From the NCBI GenBank assembly GCA_964618405.1, contig CAZUAY010000015.1, positions 1 to 25,263 of the forward strand: a stretch of DNA of 25,263 nt, read 5' to 3'. The DNA is from JBBQIY01 sp964618405 (lineage in GTDB: Bacteria; Verrucomicrobiota; Kiritimatiellia; RFP12; UBA3636). The notes beneath the pieces were generated by a model. That model made no database searches. It saw only the letters and a program-made list of their open reading frames with translations, and was not told the origin of the DNA. Within the stretch, counting starts at the first letter, position 1; every line of letters begins with the position of its first letter. Positions 8,860 to 16,882 of the stretch are shown here, one piece after another. A program made the translations under genes and the position numbers.

Positions 8860-10224
8860 TTAGTGGCCGTGTCCGGCATGAGCGTCGAGCGCGGAGGTAA
8901 CGACCGTGGCTTTGAGTTCAAATGCGCCTTCGGAAACGTAGGGAGTGCCAGCCGTAAGACCGGATTTAATTTCGACAGATTTGGAATCAGACCGGCCGAG
9001 CGAAACGGAGGCCATTTCGAATTCGCCTTCATGTTCGATGAACACCACGTCGCGGCCTTCGATGCTCTGCACGGCACTGCGAGGAACCACAACGGGAAGT
9101 TCATCCGCCGATGCGGTAATGAAGCCAGTCGCAAAGGTTCCCGGCACCCAGAGGCCTTCGGTGTTATCCAAGATAACGCGTGCCGTTGCCGATCGGGTCA
9201 TCTTGTCCACAAAAGGCGAGACCATGGCGACATGCCCTTGCTGCTCGGTCTCGTCGTGATCGCTCCGCACCAGCACTTCATTTCCTTTGTGGACAGACGT
9301 CAGGTGTCGGGCATGAACGGCAAGGTTGATCCAGACGCTGTCCGTATCGACAATCGTAAAGATGTCAGCATCGGCTTCCAGACTTTCTCCGAGAGAGATG
9401 TGCTTAGCAGAAATTATTCCATCGATAGGCGAACAAATTTCGTAGCGTGTAATGGCTTTGCCCGGTTGGTCGTCGAGCGCCGCTACAATCTGTTCGGACA
9501 ACCCAAGCGCATAAAGCTTTTGCTCCAACGAACGCAATGTAATTTGAGCTTCTGCGAGCGTTTGCTCGGCATCGAGGAGCTCCTGCTCCGAAGTGACCTT
9601 CTGTTCACGCAGCGCACGTTCGCGGAGCTGCATTTTTTCAGCGAGAGCTGCGCGGGCTTTTGCTGCAAGATAATCGGCCTTCGCATCCGCCAGCTCTCGG
9701 CTATCAATGACAGCGAGAACTTCTCCCGTTTTGACCGAATCGCCAATCGTTTTGTGGACTTCACGGACAATCCCGGCTACACGTGGTGAGAGGTGCGAGA
9801 GGCGGTCTTCGTTGAAGGATATTTCTCCCGACAGACGGATTTCATTACGTAGCGTTCCTGCACTGGCGGTGCCAAGCACAATGCCGAAGCGCTTGCGCTG
9901 CTCCGGGGTCAGATGCAGTACGTTCTCTTCGTCTTCATCTTCATCGTGTCCGGCGTCTGCTTGCGCGACAGGGGTTTTCTTCGCGCCAGGTTCGGCATGG
10001 CTATGCCCAGCGTGGTCATCATGTTCTTCTTCTTCTACTACATGCGCCACAGGTGCCTGTTTCGCTGTAGGCGCGGCATGGTTATGTCCCGCATGGTCGT
10101 CGTGTTCGTCATGCGCTGCTTCGCTGTGTTCGTCATGCGCCGCTTCGCTGTTTTCGGCGGCATAAAAGGAGGCCCCAGCGACAAGCGAGACGATTCCTAC
10201 AATCATCCATTTCTTAGTGTTCAT
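8860..10224 (-). CDS. czcB: RND efflux periplasmic adaptor, His-rich N-terminus (CzcB-like)
   Basis: A 454-residue membrane-fusion protein linking the RND pump to the outer-membrane factor. Residues 1-22 form a signal or anchor segment. Residues 30-93 contain 13 His in two imperfect repeats built on HDDHAGH[NS]HA, and the last residues are again His-rich (DAHAGHGH). The lipoyl-like half-motif GIVREVHKTIGDSVKTGEVL spans about 151-170, followed by an alpha-hairpin rich in Ala, Glu and Leu, then beta-barrel regions. The His clusters probably bind metal in the periplasm, as in CzcB-type adaptors. The start is backed by AGGAAAT upstream; the gap to the preceding gene is 11 bases. Confidence 0.9.
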   Translation of the reverse strand: MNTKKWMIVGIVSLVAGASFYAAENSEAAHDEHSEAAHDEHDDHAGHNHAAPTAKQAPVAHVVEEEEHDDHAGHSHAEPGAKKTPVAQADAGHDEDEDEENVLHLTPEQRKRFGIVLGTASAGTLRNEIRLSGEISFNEDRLSHLSPRVAGIVREVHKTIGDSVKTGEVLAVIDSRELADAKADYLAAKARAALAEKMQLRERALREQKVTSEQELLDAEQTLAEAQITLRSLEQKLYALGLSEQIVAALDDQPGKAITRYEICSPIDGIISAKHISLGESLEADADIFTIVDTDSVWINLAVHARHLTSVHKGNEVLVRSDHDETEQQGHVAMVSPFVDKMTRSATARVILDNTEGLWVPGTFATGFITASADELPVVVPRSAVQSIEGRDVVFIEHEGEFEMASVSLGRSDSKSVEIKSGLTAGTPYVSEGAFELKATVVTSALDAHAGHGH

Positions 10225-10235
10225 AAAAGTATTTC

Positions 10236-11630
10236 CTAGTTTTCAGTGGGCGAGTGTTGTTCGTCAAAAGTGACAAGCGAAGTTCCTGTCAGGCACTCCA
10301 AATCAATCACGGCTTGGTGGTAAGCCGTCGTGGCATCCAGTTGCCGAGTCCTCGCTTCATTGAGCGTTCGCTGAGCATCGAGCACATCGAGAAAACCGAA
10401 TTTTCCTTCTTGGTATCCGGCTTCCGCTGCATCGAATGCTTGCTGGGCAGTTGGCAGTAGAGCGTCGCGAATCGCAACAGCTTCGGTTCTCGCGGTTTCA
10501 ATCTGCCCAAGAATGTCGCCTAACGCGGTTTCCGCATCAAGACGCGCCATGCGCTGTTTGTGTTCGAGACTTAGCGTGTTGCGATAGGCCGCCTCAACAT
10601 TGCCGACGTTGCGGTCAAACAAAGGAAGCGGCACGGAGAGACCCGCGACCAGGGAGAACGAACCCTCCTCTTCAGAACGGCTGACTCCGGCACTCAGGGT
10701 GATGTCAGGCGTGCGCTGTGCTTTCGCCAACGCGAGTTCTCCTTGGCTTGCGGCGAGCGCATCCGTCCAACGTGCCACCTCGGGTGTGAGGTCCAGCGTT
10801 GTGGCCAGAGCTTCTGGTGCATCCAGGTCTTGGATAAGCCCGAGCGATCCCTCTGCGTTGAGAAAACGCGGCGTTCCGCTTCCCCAGTTCGCGACAAGTC
10901 GCTTACGGACAATCTCAAGCTCGCGCGTGGCACGGTTCCGTTCGATGCGGGCAAATGACACTTCCACAGTCGCTTTGTTTCCTTCGAGTTCGGGAACCTT
11001 TCCAGCTTTAACGCGTGCATCGACCGTCATCAGTACAGTTTCTGCCAGCGCGAGTGAGGAGTCCGTCAGCACAAGCTTTTCCTGAGCGGCGAGGACATTG
11101 ACGAAATCGCGTTTGGTTTTTGCGAGTTTATTCCGACGTGTCTCGTTATAGTCCCAGTCCACAAGACGAGCCTCGGCATTGGCCACGGCTTCTCGGTGAC
11201 GTCTCTTACCACCCAACTCAAAAGGTTGACTGATGCGTGCCGTTGTTTTGGCTGCATCAAACCCCTTCATCGAATCGGTACCGCCGAAATCCTCAACCTC
11301 CAGTTCGAGTTCAGGATTTGGCCGCGCTCTGCTTTGTTGGACGAGTCCCTCGGATGCGAGAACGTCTTGTTCGGATGCTGCTAATCCCGGATTCAACCGA
11401 AGCGTTAACGCGAGTGCGTTTTGAAGCGTCAGCACGTTCTCGGATTCGGTTCGCGGTTCTTCTGACGCTCGTGCCAGAGACACCGATTTTTCCAGACTCG
11501 TAAGATCGCACTCCAGCGGAAGCGTGTCCGGAACCTGTTTCTGCTCATTTTTGATCTCCGCACCAATGGAGACGGTGGCGGTGGTCGCCAGCATCAACAC
11601 CAGGCGGGCAAGTCGACGACTGCCTGTCAT
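10236..11630 (-). CDS. czcC: Outer-membrane efflux factor, TolC/CzcC-like
   Basis: A 464-residue outer-membrane efflux protein with a signal peptide (about residues 1-24, ending SIGA). Two repeated OEP-type helical halves follow, heavy in Ala, Leu, Glu and Arg. The first contains LNPGLAASEQDVLASEG and the second LTPEVARWTDALAASQGELA, as expected of the internal TolC duplication. The start at 11630 follows AAAGGAAA. It is the first of three adjoining genes (outer-membrane factor, adaptor, pump) that form a complete tripartite efflux system. Metal specificity comes from the pump and context, not from this protein. Confidence 0.88.
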   Translation of the reverse strand: MTGSRRLARLVLMLATTATVSIGAEIKNEQKQVPDTLPLECDLTSLEKSVSLARASEEPRTESENVLTLQNALALTLRLNPGLAASEQDVLASEGLVQQSRARPNPELELEVEDFGGTDSMKGFDAAKTTARISQPFELGGKRRHREAVANAEARLVDWDYNETRRNKLAKTKRDFVNVLAAQEKLVLTDSSLALAETVLMTVDARVKAGKVPELEGNKATVEVSFARIERNRATRELEIVRKRLVANWGSGTPRFLNAEGSLGLIQDLDAPEALATTLDLTPEVARWTDALAASQGELALAKAQRTPDITLSAGVSRSEEEGSFSLVAGLSVPLPLFDRNVGNVEAAYRNTLSLEHKQRMARLDAETALGDILGQIETARTEAVAIRDALLPTAQQAFDAAEAGYQEGKFGFLDVLDAQRTLNEARTRQLDATTAYHQAVIDLECLTGTSLVTFDEQHSPTEN

Positions 11631-11663
11631 TTTGTTTTCCTTTGTTTAAATTTATCTGCGAGT

Positions 11664-11711
11664 GATGGCCTAAAAACTCACGCCATCGCGTCGGCAAAAG
11701 GCCGGCGCGAT
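11664..11711 (-). promoter_or_regulatory. Two competing hairpins between the Cys-rich gene and the efflux genes
   Basis: Bases 11685-11695 and 11701-11711 pair over 11 positions (one G-T) around a 5-base loop. A second 6-bp stem pairs GATGGC at 11664-11669 with GCCATC at 11682-11687. The two share bases 11685-11687, so they exclude one another. On the transcribed strand the stronger stem comes first and is followed 8 bases later by TTTTT. This could act as an attenuator or a processing site between the leader gene and the outer-membrane factor gene. Function is inference. Confidence 0.4.
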
Positions 11712-11744
11712 CAAGACGGAGTGGGGGAGACGGGCATAAACCCG

Positions 11745-12014
11745 TTAGGCGCAGATGGGAGGCCGGAAAACATCGGCGAGTAACGCCGTGCCTCGGAAGG
11801 TATCATCTGTTGGACGCTTGTGAGGAATCTCAAAGCGGATCGCACAGCATGCAGCCTCAGGCTTTATTTGAGACACCGCTTCATGACAAATACACATACA
11901 GAGTTCGGTGCATTCGTTTTGATGGTCATCCTCACAAACATCGGCCCTAACGGCAGGTAGAAAAAATGCTACCACCGCTAACATGACCAAAAATCTTTTG
12001 AAGATAAAAACCAT
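11745..12014 (-). CDS. Small secreted Cys-rich protein heading the metal-efflux operon (CzcI/DUF6660-like)
   Basis: An 89-residue protein with a clear signal peptide (hydrophobic residues 7-23, probable cut after AVRA). The mature part of about 65 residues has seven or more Cys in CTELCMCICH and ACC patterns and ends in VFRPPICA. Bacteroidota efflux operons often begin with small secreted proteins with a similar Cys cluster and a C-terminal xPP tail (from memory, DUF6660-like), and CzcI has a comparable place in Czc operons. I infer a periplasmic metal sensor or chaperone. It lies 114 bases upstream of the outer-membrane factor gene, same strand. No Shine-Dalgarno is seen before the ATG. Confidence 0.65.
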   Translation of the reverse strand: MVFIFKRFLVMLAVVAFFLPAVRADVCEDDHQNECTELCMCICHEAVSQIKPEAACCAIRFEIPHKRPTDDTFRGTALLADVFRPPICA

Positions 12015-12021
12015 GCAGGAA

Positions 12022-12078
12022 AACTAACATAGTGATAAAATTGAGTCAATATAAATTTCAGTTATAAATTTTTCAGTT
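12022..12078 (-). promoter_or_regulatory. Candidate promoter and direct repeats of the efflux operon
   Basis: Reading leftward, TTGACT (12050-12045) and TAGTTT (12027-12022) are separated by 17 bases and could be -35 and -10 boxes. That would put the transcript start within a few bases of the ATG at 12014, so the mRNA might be nearly leaderless, which fits the missing ribosome site. Just upstream are two adjacent repeats, TATAAATTTCAGT (12051-12063) and TATAAATTTTTCAGT (12064-12078), which could bind a metal-responsive regulator. The AT-richness makes chance resemblance possible. Confidence 0.3.
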
Positions 12079-12224
12079 CATCGTTGCCTGTCAGATGCGA
12101 TACGGGAAGCGCATCAAGGGAACACTTTTTCCCTCTGTGATTTTATCCGTTCACAGCCACGGGGCTTCACATGGGTCAGGGATTCAGTGCGGAACCCGCA
12201 AATTCTCGCCAGACGAATTGCATC

Positions 12225-12251
12225 GGCACCGTCTGCGTACGTGGCGGTGCC
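12225..12251. repeat. Small hairpin GGCACCG/CGGTGCC downstream of the glycan cluster
   Basis: A 7-bp perfect inverted repeat with a 13-base loop lies just past the stop of the last glycan gene. No T-run follows, so a terminator role is doubtful. The left part (GGCACCGTCTGCGTAC) matches 14 of 16 bases at 19621-19636 (GGCACCGACTGCGTCC), upstream of the same cluster. This suggests an interspersed intergenic repeat. Confidence 0.45.
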
Positions 12252-12265
12252 GCGGGATCCTCAAG

Positions 12266-14683
12266 TCATTGAGTCAAGTCGTGAATCTGGGTGGTAGGCG
12301 GAAAGGTGAAGCCTGAATCAACCATGTAAGGCGAAAAAGGGGCGAGATGGAAATAATCCACCGTAACCTCTCCAACGTCATCTTTGAGCGACATGATTGT
12401 GTTGGTGAAGCCACGGTTTTTTCGCGTCCGCACAAGCCATGTGAAATCGAAAGGTCCCTCGCCGAGTTCGAGTTCTTCACCGATCGAAAAGGCACCCTGC
12501 CGAACTGCGAAGCGGGCACGACCTCTTTTTACCTTTCCCACGACACGGAATGCGATATAGCCATCGAAGTTATGCCGAATCTGGTTGGGGCGGATGACGT
12601 GCCAACGTATGTTACGGTCATCCCAGTCGTTATAGGGTATATCCTGAAGGGACATGAAACTGTATGGGTCCTGAGGTGTTCGCTTGCGTTCGCTCAAAGT
12701 AGAAATGGGAAGCCGTTCAGGGTGCTTCCCGAGAAGTGTGGTGAACAGTTCCGGGGAGGGAGTCTTGCTGTCAGTGACGAAGTGACGCCAGTTGCGATCT
12801 TTAAAGAGTAAAAAGAGGTTTGTGTCTTTGTGCGCGTTTTCCAGTTTGTCAGACATGAACCCACAGGATACTGCTGCAACGAATACAAAAAATGCAAAAC
12901 CCCCTGCTAAACGTGGTGCCTTTCGAGTGCCAAGAAGCAGAATAGTGAACAGAGCCAGTAACAGTAAGAAGAGGGTAACAAAGAAAATGGAGTCGGGGTT
13001 GACTGTTTGCAGGAAGGAAGGAAGCGGCTCCCAGTAGGAGTGAAACCCAACGTAACTGCGAATTTTTTCTGGAACGCGTATAAACGGGATGGATGATTTT
13101 GTGAGTGAAGTCCCCACGAAAACATAAAAAAGGACAGGCATGCTGGCGAGGAAGTAAAACCATGTTTTGGCGGCCTTCGGCGCTCTGGAGAGCAGGATGG
13201 CTGCAGGAGGAAGCAGTGCAGGGATGGCACTGAGCAGGTAACGCCCAGGAATGCAGGCGCCGCTGAGGGCGGCGGTTGTGGTACAAGCACTGAGTAGTAC
13301 GGAAGCGAACACAGCAGCGGATTCGGATGCCCGCAAGGCGGTGCGTTTTCCAAGAGCAAGACAGAAGGGGATAGAGATGCTATACCAGAGGAGAGCCGGC
13401 AGCAATCCAAGCAATCCACGGCGGTCGGCAAACATCGCCCACATAACACGGGGATATGAAAAGAAAATATTTTCGTAGTTATAGGCCTGCGATCCAGAAT
13501 AGAGGATCGAGTGAATGTAAAGCAGCAAAAAACCAAAGGCGGCATAGATAGCCGCGAAGGTAAAGAGTCGGAGAAGTTTGGGCCCAATCGTTTCATTTTT
13601 TATGAAGAGCCCTTCGAAACCAAAAAACACTGCAATAATGAGGCTAGGGGGTGCCCATCGCACGTGGGCATAAGGGAGAAAGCCACAGCAGATTGCTGCG
13701 ACAAGCGTTGCGCGCCAGCGAGTCTCTTCCTGTGCTGCAAGTGCCCAGCATCCCCAGGCAATTAAGCCGCATCCGAGAATCTCCGGCAGGAAGCGCGTGC
13801 TGTACATGGCCCATATGTAGGAGTATGCAAGAAACCAGGTAACGACTGATGCCGCACGTGGCGGAGCCTTGGCCGCTAAACATGCAGCACGGCATCCTGC
13901 GATAGCAAGTGCGGCAATAATTGCTAGAATCAGTTGCCGTCCAAATACACCCCAATAACCGAATGGCCATGCGAGAAGTGGTAGCCCAAAGGCATGATAG
14001 CTGAAGAGTTTCCCTTGATCATTTTCGACAATGTGCGAATGGCTCAGACTCTGGCGGCCGTGTTCTTGAATGGCTGGTGCCATTTCATTGGAGAGTTCAA
14101 TGTCCCCATCTTGGACCAGGCTTTCAAGCTGTACTAAATAGTGAACCTCATCTCCGCTTTTCGAGCCAATTTTATTTGCAAAATAGAACCCGGTAGCAAA
14201 AATAAAGATGCCGTACGTAAGTATCGACCAAGAGAAAATTCGTGGACGATAGGTGGAGTCAGAAGTTGAGACTGAATTGCCAAGCAAGTTTTCCAGAGTC
14301 CAGGCAGCAATAGCGGCAGTTCCGTAGGGAAGGAACCATCCTGAAATGGTTATGCCGATCCACGGTGCTAAATAGCCTCCACAGGCAACGGTTGGCAGCC
14401 AGAGCAGCGACCGAAGTGCTAAAAAAAGACGCGATGTCCGTCCGGGGAGGTGTCTGAGTTGTCTGCTACACCATCGCCAAATCAAAGCGGTTGCGACCAA
14501 TAGAAATAGAAAAAGCAAAGGAAAAGCGCGGCAGATAAATTGAGATTGCCAAGCATGAAGATGAGTACTTGAAAGGGTTCGAAACGACGCTGCTAGTGGA
14601 TGGGCGAGAAGGAGCCCGAAAAGCACTGGGAAAACCAGCATGACCAGTGCGCAGCGAATTGTTTTGTGTAGTGAAGCATTCAT
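12266..14683 (-). CDS. Polytopic membrane protein, GT-C glycosyltransferase-like
   Basis: An 805-residue protein with about a dozen hydrophobic segments across residues 1-640 and a C-terminal soluble part of about 165 residues, probably periplasmic. After the fourth or fifth hydrophobic segment, KSGDEVHYLVQLESLVQDGD (Asp178-Glu179) resembles the GDExHYL loop of GT-C membrane glycosyltransferases, where acidic residues in the first large periplasmic loop are catalytic. Such enzymes move a sugar from a polyprenyl-phosphate donor. The start at 14683 overlaps the upstream gene's stop by four bases (ATGA), indicating translational coupling; a longer in-frame opening to 14803 lies inside that gene. 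Enzyme activity is inferred from the fold-like pattern and neighbours. Confidence 0.65.
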   Translation of the reverse strand: MNASLHKTIRCALVMLVFPVLFGLLLAHPLAASFRTLSSTHLHAWQSQFICRAFPLLFLFLLVATALIWRWCSRQLRHLPGRTSRLFLALRSLLWLPTVACGGYLAPWIGITISGWFLPYGTAAIAAWTLENLLGNSVSTSDSTYRPRIFSWSILTYGIFIFATGFYFANKIGSKSGDEVHYLVQLESLVQDGDIELSNEMAPAIQEHGRQSLSHSHIVENDQGKLFSYHAFGLPLLAWPFGYWGVFGRQLILAIIAALAIAGCRAACLAAKAPPRAASVVTWFLAYSYIWAMYSTRFLPEILGCGLIAWGCWALAAQEETRWRATLVAAICCGFLPYAHVRWAPPSLIIAVFFGFEGLFIKNETIGPKLLRLFTFAAIYAAFGFLLLYIHSILYSGSQAYNYENIFFSYPRVMWAMFADRRGLLGLLPALLWYSISIPFCLALGKRTALRASESAAVFASVLLSACTTTAALSGACIPGRYLLSAIPALLPPAAILLSRAPKAAKTWFYFLASMPVLFYVFVGTSLTKSSIPFIRVPEKIRSYVGFHSYWEPLPSFLQTVNPDSIFFVTLFLLLLALFTILLLGTRKAPRLAGGFAFFVFVAAVSCGFMSDKLENAHKDTNLFLLFKDRNWRHFVTDSKTPSPELFTTLLGKHPERLPISTLSERKRTPQDPYSFMSLQDIPYNDWDDRNIRWHVIRPNQIRHNFDGYIAFRVVGKVKRGRARFAVRQGAFSIGEELELGEGPFDFTWLVRTRKNRGFTNTIMSLKDDVGEVTVDYFHLAPFSPYMVDSGFTFPPTTQIHDLTQ

Positions 14684-15693
14684 AAAGAGGAGCTCTCTGA
14701 TGATGACCGTGGATTGACTTTTGCTTTTAAACGGGCGAGCACACGAGATCGGATTTGTGAAAGACGTGGGTAATGGACAGCATTCCGGAGGCCTGCTTTC
14801 CAAATTGCACCGATCAGCGTTGTAAAAGATTGCGGGGTGGTCGAGACGTGAGAAGCAAGCCAGAGGTTGGTGGCATTGCCAAGATACGCCAGAGATCGGT
14901 AGGTTTCGGCTTTGTGATGTGTGATGTCGGGGAAAATGTCGATCTTATCAATATGTCGGTTAACTACCGTCTGAAGATTTTCGCCGTATTCTGTCTGCTT
15001 CTCTGCAAAGTTTACAGTTTGCGCTTCCTGATGGATCCGGTATTCTGCAAGTGTTTCCCTCAGTAAAACAAGTTTCTGCTGCGATGCAAGTCGCAACCAA
15101 AAATCCCAGTCCGCCGTATAGCGCAGAGTTTCATCGAGCGGGCCAACATCATTCAGTAACGAGCGCCTGAACATCACGCCCGGTACGGCAAGATTGTTTT
15201 GAACGAGTAAAGGCAGGAACCATTCGGCTGGCTGAAGACTTTGAATAGGAGGTGTCCTGAAACGCCAACCCGACGTTTCGGCAGGGAAACGCCAGGTTCC
15301 GATGGAGCGGCCTTCGCCGTTGATAAAATTTACGGGATGGGCAAAGACTTTGGCATCGGGATACTGCTTAGCAGCGGTGAGTAGCGCTTTGAGTTTGTTC
15401 GGCAGATAGCGGTCATCCTGATGCAGAAACGAGATGAACTCGCCTTTTGCCCGTGCGAGTGCGAGATTGGTCGAGGCAACCCAATTTTTTTTGTGAGCCC
15501 CCGATATAATCGAAATCGGCAAGGTTTCTGAAGCGACAGCGAGAATCTCTTGTGAACCGTCGGTTGAATCATCATCAGTCGCGATGATCTCAATCGTGCT
15601 CATGTCGATGCCCTGACTGCGAACGGAGTCGAGGGCATTTTTCAGATATTTGGCGCCGTTGTAGACCGGCAGGATGACGCTGATCGATAACAT
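14680..15693 (-). CDS. Family 2 glycosyltransferase
   Basis: A 337-residue GT-A enzyme of family GT2. It begins with the nucleotide-sugar fold (SISVILPVYNGAKYLKNALD) and has ATDDDSTDGSQEIL near residues 38-51 for UDP binding. The DxD-like metal site is in FLHQDDRYLP near residue 95. A WDFWLRLA stretch follows, typical of the acceptor-side half of this subfamily. It has no membrane segments and should act on the cytoplasmic face. It lies 22 bases after the previous gene and overlaps the next by four bases. Donor and acceptor sugars cannot be read from sequence. Confidence 0.85.
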   Translation of the reverse strand: MLSISVILPVYNGAKYLKNALDSVRSQGIDMSTIEIIATDDDSTDGSQEILAVASETLPISIISGAHKKNWVASTNLALARAKGEFISFLHQDDRYLPNKLKALLTAAKQYPDAKVFAHPVNFINGEGRSIGTWRFPAETSGWRFRTPPIQSLQPAEWFLPLLVQNNLAVPGVMFRRSLLNDVGPLDETLRYTADWDFWLRLASQQKLVLLRETLAEYRIHQEAQTVNFAEKQTEYGENLQTVVNRHIDKIDIFPDITHHKAETYRSLAYLGNATNLWLASHVSTTPQSFTTLIGAIWKAGLRNAVHYPRLSQIRSRVLARLKAKVNPRSSSESSSL

Positions 15694-15715
15694 GGATGTC
15701 GATGGCTAAGGTCAA

Positions 15716-16882
15716 CTAGTTTTGCGAGATCGCGTGGGAGTCAACGTGGAGTTCCAGCATGCTCAGCATCAGTGCGTTCATGATGGTAAGAAATCCGCTC
15801 AGCACCAGTACAAGTGCAAAAACAGATTCATGGACAGCAAGCAGTTCACCTCGTCCGGCTGCGCACCACTTAAAGAGTATAGCGGCGAAGATGATAACGC
15901 CTACAATGCCCATCAGCAGTCCGAGTAAAAGCCACCGCTCGAGGTGAAATCTTTTAGGTTCGGAGCCGTTGGCGGCATTTAGCCCAATAAAACGGCGGAA
16001 TCGTTCTGCAAAGGCTGAGAACCAGAGGAGTTGAAGACCGATGCAGAACATCGGTACTGCATAAAAGAGGTGGTGGTAGTCGAAATTGACGTTTTTGATG
16101 GTGACAGGGCCAAGTGACAGCAGGAGGATCATGATGCCGAAGACACCGCTCAAGATCCACCCCGGCAAGGTAAAGACGATGTGCGGCGCGAAGAGCAAGA
16201 TGAAGCGCAGATGCCGCCAACCATCCCGCCACGTGTTCAGGTGAGGCTTGCGATTACGCGTATCAACATGGAGCGAGCAGGGAAATTCAACGACTTTCAG
16301 ATTGCAAAGCGCCGCCTTAATCAGCATCTCCGAAGCAAACTCCATGCCGCCCGAAACGAGACCCATCTTTTCGAACGCAGCTTTCGAGAAAGCGCGCATG
16401 CCGCAGTTGCAGTCCGAAATGCGCAACCCGAAGAACAGGCGGATCAGTGCAGTGAGTACCGGTGTCCCGAGATAGCGGTGGAGCGGAGGCATGGCACCGG
16501 GCTTGATGTCGCCACGGAGTCGACTACCCATCGCTAAATCAACTCCCGTTTGAACCGCACGGACGAGGTCGAGTGCCTCGCGAAAATCATACGTGGCATC
16601 CGCATCGCCCATCACGATGATGCGACCCTTAGCCGCGCGAATGCCAGCAAGCAATGCGAAGCCGTAGCCGCGACGATCCGCCGAAACCACACGGGCACCG
16701 GCCCCCTCCGCGAGTTGTTGCGATCCATCATCCGAACCATTGTCCGAAATGACGACTTCGCCGGGCAGACCGGAAGCAGTGACGAGGTCGCAGGCTAGTG
16801 ATACGGCCTTAACAATGGTGCCGGATTCGTTGAGACAGGGAATGACGACGCTGAGTTCAAGGTTCATGTCAGAGGTTTCCAT
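15716..16882 (-). CDS. Membrane-anchored family 2 glycosyltransferase, DPM1/GtrB-like
   Basis: A 388-residue protein. The first 230 residues are a GT2 catalytic domain (LSVVIPCLNESGTI, then ISDNGSDDGS, and the DxD site in GDADATYD). The second part has about four or five membrane helices. This layout matches polyprenyl-phosphate sugar synthases, which load a sugar onto undecaprenyl phosphate for membrane glycosyltransferases such as the GT-C-like protein two genes downstream. The start at 16882 has AAAGGA nine bases upstream and overlaps the preceding stop by 14 bases. An alternative ATG at 16867 lies one base after that stop but has a poorer ribosome site. Confidence 0.85.
   Translation of the reverse strand: METSDMNLELSVVIPCLNESGTIVKAVSLACDLVTASGLPGEVVISDNGSDDGSQQLAEGAGARVVSADRRGYGFALLAGIRAAKGRIIVMGDADATYDFREALDLVRAVQTGVDLAMGSRLRGDIKPGAMPPLHRYLGTPVLTALIRLFFGLRISDCNCGMRAFSKAAFEKMGLVSGGMEFASEMLIKAALCNLKVVEFPCSLHVDTRNRKPHLNTWRDGWRHLRFILLFAPHIVFTLPGWILSGVFGIMILLLSLGPVTIKNVNFDYHHLFYAVPMFCIGLQLLWFSAFAERFRRFIGLNAANGSEPKRFHLERWLLLGLLMGIVGVIIFAAILFKWCAAGRGELLAVHESVFALVLVLSGFLTIMNALMLSMLELHVDSHAISQN

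Noticed and set aside
8844..9134. N-terminal extension of the pump frame by 97 codons
   Set aside because: It overlaps the adaptor gene and lacks similarity to the family. MIDKIIQAAL at 8843 is the normal start of such pumps.
8833..9789. 318-codon open frame on the + strand
   Set aside because: It lies wholly antisense to the adaptor gene and the start of the pump gene, both of which have clear families. The translation shows no domain pattern.
14684..14803. N-terminal extension of the GT-C-like frame by 40 codons
   Set aside because: It lies inside the upstream glycosyltransferase gene; the ATGA overlap at 14680-14683 is a typical coupled start.
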